64,000 nucleotides of DNA, from contig JADJCS010000004.1 of assembly GCA_016703105.1 (NCBI GenBank), forward strand, positions 124,001 to 188,000. The letters are read 5' to 3'. The number at the start of each line of letters is the position of its first letter. Position 1 is the stretch's first letter. Positions 44,780-52,349 of the stretch are shown here, in pieces. The position numbers and the translations under genes are program-made. The notes under the pieces were generated by a model. It was not told the DNA's origin, ran no database searches, and saw only the letters and a program-made list of their open reading frames with translations. This DNA is from Flavobacteriales bacterium. Lineage in GTDB: Bacteria; Bacteroidota; Bacteroidia; Flavobacteriales_F; PHOS-HE28.

Positions 44780-46290
44780 TAAGTATTGTTCAACGTGATC
44801 CGGAACGTCGTCCCTTTCCCCGGGGCGCTCTTCTTCACGAAAATGCGCCCGCCGTGGTATTGTTCGATGATCCGCTTGCTGAGCGAAAGTCCCAGACCCC
44901 AGCCGCGCTTCTTGGTGGTGAAGCCGGGCTGGAACACCGTGCGTTGCTGTGCCACGGGAATGCCTTTGCCGGTGTCGGTCACATCCACATGCACGGCCCC
45001 CGGCTCTTGCTCGATGCTGATGGTGATCGAGCCCGTCCCCTCCATCGCGTCGATGGCGTTGCGGATCAGGTTCTCCAGCACCCAGCTGAACAGCGCGCGG
45101 TTCAGGGGCACGAGCAGATCGGTATCGGGTGGTGACTGTACTTCGATCAAGGCCTTGTTCGGCAGGCGTGGACGCAGGTAGAGCACCGTCGCGCGCAGGG
45201 TGTGGTAGAGCTTCTCCGGAGTAAGGTCAGGGGCGGAGCCGATCTTACTGAAACGTTCGGTGATCACTTCCAGGCGGTCCACATCCTTGCGCATCTCGTT
45301 CAGCGCGGAGGGATCGACGTTCTTGGACTTGAGCAGTTCCATCCAGGCCATCAACGAACTGAGCGGGGTGCCCAACTGGTGCGCGGTCTCTTTGGCCATG
45401 CCCACCCACACCTGGTTCTGTTCGGCGTTGCGAAAGATGCTGAAGAGGGCGTAGCTCACCAGCAGGAAGAGCGCGAGGATACCGAGCTGCACATAGGGGA
45501 AGTAGCGCAGCTGGGTGATCACCAGCGACTCCTCATAGAAGATGAAGTTGCGCCCCTGTCCGGGCAATTGGATGGCGATAGGTTGGTTGGCCTTCGCCAT
45601 GCTGGCGATACGCGCTTGCATGGCGGTGCTATCGGCCACGGTCTCCGCATCGATGTTACCGTGCTCGATGATGTGGGTGCGCGTGCTATCAGTATAGATC
45701 ACCGGCACCGCGGCGGTGCTCATCACCGTTTCGCTGATGAACGAACGGATGATGCCTTCCATCACTTCCTGCAGTTCGCTGAAGACCTTGCTGTCCTTGT
45801 AGTAGAGGAATTGCTTCTGGTCCCCGTAGACCGCGATCTCCAGCGGCGGGCGCAATTTGGCCATGGCGTCCAGCTCGGCGCGCAACAGGGCGGTATCCTT
45901 GGTGATCGCTTCCGCCAGGTTGCGGTGGAACTTGACATCGCCTTTGGCATCGGTGATGACCACGGGCACCGTGGTGTTGTCGCTCACCACCTTCAGATAG
46001 AAGGAGAGATCACTGGCATCGGAGGATCCCACCAGGCGCAGCATGGCCTCGGCCCAGAGCTGCACCTTCTTTCGTTCCTCCTCGCGCAGACGGTCAAAGA
46101 GCCTTTCGGTATAGTTCACCAGTTCCGCGCGGTTCTGCACGGCTTCGGCCCAGAGACGCACCTTGCGACGCTCCTCCTGGCGCACCTGGTTCACGATGCG
46201 GTTGCTATACCACAGCGAGGCCACCACCATCAGCAACGCCACCAGGGCGAGCACCAGCTTCCAACGTTGCTTGCGCGAGTAGAGGTCCAT
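44779..46290 (-). CDS. Membrane sensor histidine kinase
   Basis: A 503-residue kinase with membrane segments at about 10-29 and 264-286 and a sensing region of some 230 residues between them. The transmitter has the H-box MAKETAHQLGTPLSSLMAW (H304), the N-box NLIRNAIDAMEG, then DTGKGIP and the G-box GWGLGLSLSKRIIEQYHGG. The AHQLGTPLS form of the H-box is typical of Bacteroidota. Just after the first membrane segment, EERRKVRLWAEA is repeated as EERKKVQLWAEA about 32 residues on, probably a coiled coil. No response regulator lies nearby. I chose the ATG at 46290. Confidence 0.9.
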   Translation of the reverse strand: MDLYSRKQRWKLVLALVALLMVVASLWYSNRIVNQVRQEERRKVRLWAEAVQNRAELVNYTERLFDRLREEERKKVQLWAEAMLRLVGSSDASDLSFYLKVVSDNTTVPVVITDAKGDVKFHRNLAEAITKDTALLRAELDAMAKLRPPLEIAVYGDQKQFLYYKDSKVFSELQEVMEGIIRSFISETVMSTAAVPVIYTDSTRTHIIEHGNIDAETVADSTAMQARIASMAKANQPIAIQLPGQGRNFIFYEESLVITQLRYFPYVQLGILALFLLVSYALFSIFRNAEQNQVWVGMAKETAHQLGTPLSSLMAWMELLKSKNVDPSALNEMRKDVDRLEVITERFSKIGSAPDLTPEKLYHTLRATVLYLRPRLPNKALIEVQSPPDTDLLVPLNRALFSWVLENLIRNAIDAMEGTGSITISIEQEPGAVHVDVTDTGKGIPVAQQRTVFQPGFTTKKRGWGLGLSLSKRIIEQYHGGRIFVKKSAPGKGTTFRITLNNT

Positions 46291-46396
46291 GGATGCGCCG
46301 TGAAGGTCGGGGTTCTTGGGTCCCGTGACAGGCACACGTGGAGTGACGGCGCTCTTCCTTCTTTCTCCTTCCGCCTTTTTCCTTTCCCCTTTCCCC
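46291..46396 (-). other. Purine-rich (minus strand) low-complexity spacer
   Basis: Between the AsmA-like gene and the kinase gene the minus strand is nearly all A/G for about 47 bases (46349-46395). I see no ORF or promoter box here; such tracts recur in intergenic spaces of related genomes. Confidence 0.5.
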
Positions 46397-49021
46397 CTAG
46401 TCCTCTTCCACCACAATGATCACCGGAGGCGGCGTCCCATCCCGGTCCTTCTTCGGGCGTGCGGGCTCTTTCTCCGGGGCATCGTCCTGTTCCACTTCGA
46501 AGTGTACCGAGCCGGGTGCGGCGGAAACGGTGCGCTCGTCATGTGCTCCTTTCTGCGCCGATCCTTCTTTGAACAGGGCTTTCAGTTCTTCCTTCTCCTG
46601 CTTCCATTGGCGGCTACGACGCAGTGCGGCCATCTCGGCATCGGTGCTGAACTGCGGATCGCTGGCGCTTCCCTGCATGCGCAGGAAGAGGCGCGGACCG
46701 GTGCCATCGTCGGCCACCGCGCCACCCGCATCTTCGCGCTCACCGCTGCGTAGCAGATCGCCCAGGCGGAAATTGAGCCGATGGTCGATGCGGTCATCGA
46801 AGCTGTGCGTGCCGCTCAGCTCGATGTCGAGGGCGGTGCTCTTCACCTCCATCAAGGGGATGAACACCTGGCGGTCGCGGATCTCGATGTGGTTCGACAG
46901 GGTGGCGAAGCGCACATCGGCCAGTCGCTTCGCGAGTTGATCGGTGTCGATGAGCAACCCGGCCAGTTTCTTCTGCTTCATGTACGCGGCCACCTCCATC
47001 AGGGGTGCGTGTCCCTTCAACGCACCGTTGTCGATCACGATGTCGGCGGTGCAGGTCAGCCGGTCCAGATCGAACGCGAGCGCAGGGCTGAGCGGGGCGT
47101 GGAAGTCGAGCTCCGCGCGGCCGGTGCCCTGGAGATGCTGATGACCGATGAAGTCCTGTCCGAAATCCTTGAACTCCGCGAAGAGCTGCGCGATATCCAT
47201 GCCTTGGAGCGAAGCCTGGATGGAGAGGGGATACGCGGTCGCCGAGCGACCGTCGAGGCGCATGCTGCCCTGCACCTGGCCGCTGGCGGTAGCGAACCGC
47301 ACATGCGAGGCGCTCAGAACGCGGTCCTGCAACGTGACATGACCGGTGATATCCGTGGCGCTGAAGTCGTCGAGCACCAACTCGCCCAGGCTCATCTCCA
47401 GGTCCAACGTCAGCCACGCGGGAAGGACCAGCGCGCGGTCGCCCGCTTTGGCGGTGCTGGTGCGGTCCAGCCACCGGGCCAGATCGAGCCGGGCAGCGGA
47501 TCCGTTCGCCTCGATGGACAGGCGTTGATCGTCCAGGAGGAGATATGGCACGAGTTGATGCAAGGTGCCCTGCAAGCTGATGCGCTCGCCTTGCAGGTCG
47601 GCGCTCAGGCTCCGCACCCGGGCATCGTTGCCATCCAAAGCCAGTTCGGCGTCCATGCCGGTGATGCTGGCGTTCAGGCCTTTCAGCTTCAGGGCCGCAT
47701 TATGCAGGGTAAGGCTGCCACTGGTTTCGAGGTGTTTGAAGTCTTTGGCGGTGAGGTCGTGCAGACGTGGGAGTTTTCCCGCCACATGCAGGTCGGCGGC
47801 CAGCTGGCCTTGTGCTTGTTCCAAAGAATCGAGCCGGATGAAATGGAGCAGCTCGGCCAGGTCCATGCGCACGTTCATGGAACCTTTCACATGGGCGTTC
47901 TTCCCGCCGCGCAACTGGATGCCGCCGCTCACGTTCCCACTGCCGCTGCGCGCGCGGAGCTCTTTGATGGTAAGCGCCGAGAGTGCGCCGCTCGCTGCCA
48001 GGGTCAGGTCCGCCCAGCCTTGGATGTGCGTGAAGGTGGCGCCGCTGTATTGTTCCTTCATGCGGCCATCGCGCACGGCCAGTTGCAGGGCCAGCGTGGG
48101 CGGGAGCTCGCCCCCGATGGTGCCGCTGTACCGCACGACCACGTCCGCCTCCCCCTTCAAGGCGTACGGTGCGAGCGGTCGCTTCACGGCACTGGGGAGC
48201 AACGCCAACAGCTTGTTCACGTCGGCCTGGTCGCTCGCCGCGCGCAGGTCGAGGAAGATGCCATCGGCCTCGGGCACCACGGCCAGGGTGGTGGTAAGGC
48301 GCACGCCCCCCGCGTTCACCTCGCCGTTGATGATGCGGAAGGCTTCGTCCTCAGCGCCGAAGGTCATGGTGAGCAGGACTTCCGCCTCGCGATCGGCCAG
48401 CAGGTGATCGGTGCCCTGGGCCCAATCCACCAGGTGGATATGTCCATCGACATGCAATTCGCTCGGGCTCCCGAGGGTGCCCCGCAGGCGCAGATGGTCG
48501 CTCGCGCCGGTGACCACAACGCCACTGGCGCCGTGGGTATAGCGCACGTAGAGCTCATCGAACGTCACCTGCCGGAGTGCGAGGGCTTCTTGTTGCGAAG
48601 CGATGGTGTCCTTGCCCCAGATGCGGTAGTTGGGCCTGCCCGTGGGATCGTGTGCCGGGTAGGCACGCACATCCACGCCATGGATGCGGTCAATGGTGTA
48701 GTCGCCCCGGTAGAGGTCCCACAGGCTGAATTCCAGGTAGAGGTCCCGGGCATAGAGCAGGGTGTCGGCCGGGAGGCTGTCGGCGCGGTCCTCCATCGCC
48801 AGCACGTTCTGGAGGCGCAGGCCGGCCTTGGGGAAACGGCGGATGAGGGTAAGGTCCACCTGCCCCACTTTCACCGGGGCCGTGAGTTGTTCGTTCAGCG
48901 CGCCGAGCAGGCGGGCCTTCACTTCATCCTCGTAGACCGTAGCGAGTACGACCAGTCCACCGGCGGTTAGGCCCAGCAGCAGGCAAACCCCGAGCAGGGC
49001 GCGGCGGAAAAGACGGGACAT
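46397..49021 (-). CDS. AsmA-like outer-membrane biogenesis protein
   Basis: An 874-residue protein with one N-terminal membrane segment (about 8-30), followed by a long beta-rich body of the AsmA/TamB-like type: LGALNEQLTAPVKVGQVDLTLIRRFPKAGLRLQNVLAM, many GxxSxxxxxxG strand pairs, and the C-terminal conserved block PLMEVKSTALDIELSGTHSFDDRIDHRLNFRLGDLL. Relatives are thought to carry lipids between membranes. The tail is charged and ends in a Pro-rich PPPVIIVVEED. I chose the ATG at 49021 (MSRLFRRALLG); a TACCTTGC box lies 8 nt upstream. Confidence 0.87.
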   Translation of the reverse strand: MSRLFRRALLGVCLLLGLTAGGLVVLATVYEDEVKARLLGALNEQLTAPVKVGQVDLTLIRRFPKAGLRLQNVLAMEDRADSLPADTLLYARDLYLEFSLWDLYRGDYTIDRIHGVDVRAYPAHDPTGRPNYRIWGKDTIASQQEALALRQVTFDELYVRYTHGASGVVVTGASDHLRLRGTLGSPSELHVDGHIHLVDWAQGTDHLLADREAEVLLTMTFGAEDEAFRIINGEVNAGGVRLTTTLAVVPEADGIFLDLRAASDQADVNKLLALLPSAVKRPLAPYALKGEADVVVRYSGTIGGELPPTLALQLAVRDGRMKEQYSGATFTHIQGWADLTLAASGALSALTIKELRARSGSGNVSGGIQLRGGKNAHVKGSMNVRMDLAELLHFIRLDSLEQAQGQLAADLHVAGKLPRLHDLTAKDFKHLETSGSLTLHNAALKLKGLNASITGMDAELALDGNDARVRSLSADLQGERISLQGTLHQLVPYLLLDDQRLSIEANGSAARLDLARWLDRTSTAKAGDRALVLPAWLTLDLEMSLGELVLDDFSATDITGHVTLQDRVLSASHVRFATASGQVQGSMRLDGRSATAYPLSIQASLQGMDIAQLFAEFKDFGQDFIGHQHLQGTGRAELDFHAPLSPALAFDLDRLTCTADIVIDNGALKGHAPLMEVAAYMKQKKLAGLLIDTDQLAKRLADVRFATLSNHIEIRDRQVFIPLMEVKSTALDIELSGTHSFDDRIDHRLNFRLGDLLRSGEREDAGGAVADDGTGPRLFLRMQGSASDPQFSTDAEMAALRRSRQWKQEKEELKALFKEGSAQKGAHDERTVSAAPGSVHFEVEQDDAPEKEPARPKKDRDGTPPPVIIVVEED

Positions 49022-49159
49022 GAAGCGACGCAAGGTATCCGGGGTGTCTGGCGGCCCGACCGGCTGAACGGTGCGTTCATCCACAGGGGCTTGTTATCCA
49101 CCGAATAACGTGCCAGCGCGGGCGGCGGTCTGCGGGCCTGCGGAAAAGGTGCATCGGGC

Positions 49160-49167
49160 TACCTTCG
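49160..49167 (+). promoter_or_regulatory. Possible -7 box for tRNA-Arg
   Basis: TACCTTCG lies 38 nt upstream of the tRNA 5' end, the only box of this type in the gap. Confidence 0.35.
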
Positions 49168-49205
49168 CGCCCGCCGTTGCGGCGGTATCTAGGTGCGCCG
49201 GCCCC

Positions 49206-49280
49206 GACCTCATAGTTCAATGGATAGAATAGGAGTTTCCTAAACTCTTGATCCAGGTTCGACTCCTGGTGAGGTCACCA
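49206..49280 (+). tRNA. tRNA-Arg (anticodon CCU)
   Basis: A 75-nt cloverleaf with a 7-bp acceptor stem GACCTCA / TGAGGTC, an encoded 3' CCA, D-arm with GTTCAATGGATAGAA, anticodon stem GAGTT/AACTC and loop TTCCTAA (anticodon CCT at 49239-49241), and T-arm CCAGGTTCGACTCCTGG. It reads AGG codons, which are rare in this GC-rich genome. A toxin-antitoxin pair follows directly, as is frequent near tRNA genes. Confidence 0.96.
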
Positions 49281-49300
49281 AGGCCAGCGTGGGGGCGGCC

Positions 49301-49308
49301 TATCTTTG
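49301..49308 (+). promoter_or_regulatory. Perfect -7 box of the PIN toxin-antitoxin operon
   Basis: TATCTTTG matches TAnnTTTG in full and lies 8 nt upstream of the ATG at 49317. Confidence 0.6.
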
Positions 49309-49316
49309 AGGTCACC

Positions 49317-49562
49317 ATGGAAACGCTGGAAGTGGACATTCTGAACAAGCGGGCCAAGGCGATCCTGGCCGAGCTTGCGGCGCTGGGCCTGATCAGCGTG
49401 CGCCCCCAAAAGGTGCGATCGCTTTCCCAGGTGATCGCCGACATTCAACGGAACGCGAAGAAGCTCCCCCCCCTTTCGCAGGAGGAGATCATGGCCGAGG
49501 TGAAAGCCGTTCGCAAGAAGAGCCGCAATGCCGCCTCGCGCAAAGCTCAGGTGCGTCGTTGA
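49317..49562 (+). CDS. Putative antitoxin of PIN-domain toxin-antitoxin pair
   Basis: An 81-residue protein, basic at its end, whose gene overlaps the PIN toxin gene by 35 bp. It begins METLEVDILNKRAKAILAELAALGLI and ends with SQEEIMAEVKAVRKKSRNAASRKAQVRR, a helical pattern shared by small antitoxins of this kind (often with an LSxEEIxxEVxxVR motif). The ATG at 49317 is fixed by the perfect promoter box. It should bind and block the PIN toxin and repress the operon; both are inferred from the arrangement. Confidence 0.75.
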   Translation: METLEVDILNKRAKAILAELAALGLISVRPQKVRSLSQVIADIQRNAKKLPPLSQEEIMAEVKAVRKKSRNAASRKAQVRR

Positions 49563-49944
49563 TACCAACGTCTGGGTCAGCGCGTTGCTTTCACCACCCA
49601 TGATGCGCCTTGCACGCACGCTCGCGGCGCGTCACCGGTTGTTGTTCTCCGTGGAGCAGCTCCGCGAATTCAAGGAGGTGATCGAACGGCCGCGTCTGGC
49701 GCGTTACATGACCGGAACGCATCAGCGGGAGTTGGTGGTCGGTATGGCAGCGGATGGAGAACTGGTGCTCGTCATTTCGTCGGTACGGGTATGCCGCGAC
49801 CCCGACGATGATCACTTGCTCGCACTGTGTAAGGACGGCCAAGCGGATGTGCTGATCACCGGCGACAAAGACCTTCTTGTGCTCGGACACTTCGGCTCGA
49901 CCCGCATCATTGCGCCTTCGCACTTCCTGGCAGAACACACATGA
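49528..49944 (+). CDS. PIN-domain toxin (putative ribonuclease)
   Basis: A 138-residue toxin of the PIN family (COG1569-like). The acidic active-site residues are visible: D in VVDTNVWVSALL, E in REFKEVIERPRL, and D in CRDPDDDHLLALC and LITGDKDLL. Members cleave RNA, often tRNA or rRNA; the target here is unknown. Its start lies inside the antitoxin gene and its stop overlaps the DUF3109 gene (ATGA), which ties a housekeeping-like gene to the toxin operon. Confidence 0.88.
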   Translation: MPPRAKLRCVVDTNVWVSALLSPPMMRLARTLAARHRLLFSVEQLREFKEVIERPRLARYMTGTHQRELVVGMAADGELVLVISSVRVCRDPDDDHLLALCKDGQADVLITGDKDLLVLGHFGSTRIIAPSHFLAEHT

Positions 49945-50567
49945 TCCACCACCGCGGCACCCTCATCAGCGAGGATATTTTCGAGAAGCGCTTCGTATGC
50001 GACCTGGGTGCGTGCAAAGGCGCGTGCTGCGAGCAGGGCGATAGCGGGGCACCGCTCACTACCGAAGAGGCGAAACTGATCGCGAAGCATATCAAAGCCA
50101 TCGAGCCGTACATGACCGCGCGCGGCAAGAAGTCCCTGAAGGACCAGGGCTGCACGAGTTTGGTGGATATGGACGGCGAACTAGTAACGCCCCTGGTGCA
50201 GGAGTATGCCGAATGCGTGTACGCGAAGAAGGACACCACCGGCACCTGGATGTGCGGCATTGAGCAGGCGTACCGCGATGGCAAGATCCCCTTCAACAAA
50301 CCGCTGAGCTGCCACCTCTACCCGATCCGCGTGGCGAAGCTGAAGGAGTACGACGGCCTGAACTACGACCGCTGGGACATCTGCGCACCGGCGTGCAGTT
50401 GTGGCGCCAAGCTGGATGTGCCGGTGTTCCGCTTTCTGAAGAACGCGTTGACGCGTGCGTACGGTGCGGAGTGGTACGCCGAACTGGAGGTGATCTATCA
50501 GGAGTGGTCGAAGGGTCCGCGTCCTGATGTATCGAAGAAGCCCGTGACGCGAAAGCGCGTGAAGTGA
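49941..50567 (+). CDS. DUF3109 family cysteine-rich protein
   Basis: A 208-residue protein matching DUF3109, a family related to YkgJ-type metal-binding proteins. It has eight or more conserved cysteines: FVCDLGACKGACCEQGDSGAPL, ECVYAKK, MCGIEQAY, SCHLYPIR and ICAPACSCGA, which probably bind Zn or an Fe-S cluster. Function unknown. Length is usual. It is translationally coupled to the toxin gene. Confidence 0.9.
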   Translation: MIHHRGTLISEDIFEKRFVCDLGACKGACCEQGDSGAPLTTEEAKLIAKHIKAIEPYMTARGKKSLKDQGCTSLVDMDGELVTPLVQEYAECVYAKKDTTGTWMCGIEQAYRDGKIPFNKPLSCHLYPIRVAKLKEYDGLNYDRWDICAPACSCGAKLDVPVFRFLKNALTRAYGAEWYAELEVIYQEWSKGPRPDVSKKPVTRKRVK

Positions 50568-51064
50568 TCCGGAGCCGCTCCGCACATCGCGTCGATCAAG
50601 ATCCCGCACCGACCGGTGCTTTCGTCGAGGTGCGTGATCCGTATGCCCATCGCACGGGCTTTTGCGCGGCGACGCAGCGCGGGCCGAGCACGGATCATTG
50701 GATCGCGTCGTGATCGGCATGCGGTATCCCGGTAGGGGCGCGTATCGAAGCCTTCACAGATCGTGGAATTCCGTACTGTGTAGGCTGTTGCGGCGTTGTT
50801 AAGGGATCGTGAAGATCTTCACTTGCACGGATCGAAGACATCGCCATCCCGCGCCGATCGTAAGGAACCGGGCCGTGTTAAAAACTCCGGGAACATCCGG
50901 CCACTTCCCTCTTGTCAATGGCGCTCCGCGGATCCACATTTGTGTCCCGCCGACGATGGCCGATCGCTCGCCCGGGAAACACGAATTCCGATCCCTGAAT
51001 ATCCATAAAGGGTGCCGCCACCCTTCAAGGCTTTGTCGCCCCTAACGAGACCACCGGAACGCCC
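50568..51064. other. 497-bp intergenic region upstream of nrdB
   Basis: No ORF here looks real by codon use. The region holds a 14-bp perfect palindrome GTGAAGATCTTCAC (50809-50822), a second near-palindrome around GTGGAATTCCGTAC (50764-50777), and a candidate nrdB -7 box AGGCTTTG (51028-51035) 29 nt before the start. I could not find a clear NrdR-box pair. Its length suggests regulation of the ribonucleotide reductase genes. Confidence 0.5.
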
Positions 51065-52096
51065 ATGTCCGCCACCCACAAAGAGAACCAGATGAGCCTG
51101 GACGTGCCCACCAGCACGCCTGCCAGCAACGAACCCCTGTTGAGCGAGAACAAGGACCGCTTCGTGATCTTCCCCATCCAGCACAGCGACATCTGGAACT
51201 TCTACAAGAAGCACGAGGCCAGCTTCTGGACCGCCGAGGAGATCGACCTCAGTCCCGACATGGTGGATTGGGCCACCAAACTGAACGACGACGAGCGCTA
51301 CTTCATCAAGCATGTGCTCGCCTTCTTCGCCGCCAGCGATGGCATCGTGAACGAGAACCTCGCGGAGAACTTCCTGCACGAGGTGCAGTACACCGAGGCG
51401 CGCTTCTTCTACGGCTTCCAGATCGCCATGGAGAACATCCACAGCGAGACCTACAGCCTGCTGATCGATACCCTGATCAAGGATCCGCAGGAGAAGGACA
51501 AGCTCTTCCATGCCATCGACACGCTGGACTGCGTGAAGAAGAAGGCCGACTGGGCCATGCAGTGGATCGACAAGGGCGGCTTCGCCGAACGGCTTGTGGC
51601 CTTCGCCGCCGTGGAAGGCATCTTCTTCAGCGGCAGCTTCTGCAGCATCTTCTGGCTGAAGAAGCGCGGCCTGATGCCCGGCCTCAGCTTCAGCAATGAG
51701 TTGATCAGCCGGGACGAGGGCCTGCACTGCGACTTCGCCTGCCTGCTCTACACCAAACACCTCATCAACAAACTGAACAAGAAGACCGTGGAGAAGATCA
51801 TCACCGACGCGGTGGAGATCGAGAAGGAGTTCGTGACCGACGCGCTGCCCGTGAACCTGATCGGCATGAACGCCAAGTTGATGCAGCAATACATCGAGTT
51901 CGTGGCCGACCGCCTGCTGGTGGAGCTCGGCAACGAGAAGGTCTACAACGCCATGAACCCCTTCGACTTCATGGACATGATCAGCCTGCAAGGCAAGACG
52001 AACTTCTTCGAGAAGCGCGTGGGGGAGTACCAGAAGGCCGGGGTGATGAACACGAACAAGGAGGGCAACAAGTTCTCGCTGGACGCGGATTTTTAG
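51065..52096 (+). CDS. nrdB: Class Ia ribonucleotide reductase small subunit (NrdB)
   Basis: A 343-residue di-iron subunit that supplies the radical for ribonucleotide reduction. The iron ligands and radical site are visible in VNENLAENFLHEVQYTEARF and ENIHSETYSLL, where Y130 is the likely radical tyrosine. The C-terminus ends FSLDADF, the tail that docks onto the large subunit, as in eukaryote-like R2 proteins. The ATG at 51065 is used; one at 51092 is possible. The large subunit gene lies 253 bp downstream. Confidence 0.96.
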   Translation: MSATHKENQMSLDVPTSTPASNEPLLSENKDRFVIFPIQHSDIWNFYKKHEASFWTAEEIDLSPDMVDWATKLNDDERYFIKHVLAFFAASDGIVNENLAENFLHEVQYTEARFFYGFQIAMENIHSETYSLLIDTLIKDPQEKDKLFHAIDTLDCVKKKADWAMQWIDKGGFAERLVAFAAVEGIFFSGSFCSIFWLKKRGLMPGLSFSNELISRDEGLHCDFACLLYTKHLINKLNKKTVEKIITDAVEIEKEFVTDALPVNLIGMNAKLMQQYIEFVADRLLVELGNEKVYNAMNPFDFMDMISLQGKTNFFEKRVGEYQKAGVMNTNKEGNKFSLDADF

Positions 52097-52106
52097 AAGG
52101 TCCTAT

Positions 52107-52168
52107 GCGGGACTGTCCTATGTCCTATGCGGCTCAGGCCTTTAGCATAGGACTTAGGACCGTCCCGC
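52107..52168. repeat. Long hairpin/repeat between nrdB and nrdA
   Basis: Nested arms GCGGGAC (52107-52113) / GTCCCGC (52162-52168) and TCCTATGTCCTATGC (52116-52130) / GCATAGGACTTAGGA (52145-52159, one mismatch) form a stem of 22 pairs. It begins 10 nt after the nrdB stop. The TCCTATG unit is itself repeated. Confidence 0.75.
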
Positions 52169-52349
52169 AGCCTACAGTCCCCCGCAACTAACAGCACCCG
52201 GTTGAATAACGATCGAACAACACCCTAACAAAAGCACCGCGCAGGCCCCCATCTTGGAAGCCCTGCTCTGACAGGAAAAACAACCACCGGAACGAAGAGG
52301 CGGGAGCCGAAGCGAGCCGGTCCACAAACACAAAAAGCATCGATAGAAC

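Noticed and set aside
46781..48970. 729-codon plus-strand ORF over the AsmA-like gene
   Set aside because: Antisense shadow with low-complexity His/Gln-rich translation.
49941..50567. DUF3109 gene as part of the toxin itself
   Set aside because: It matches an independent family of full usual length; only the overlap links it to the toxin operon.
50498..50698. Small ORFs upstream of nrdB
   Set aside because: Arg-rich translations with no start context or family; they overlap the DUF3109 end.
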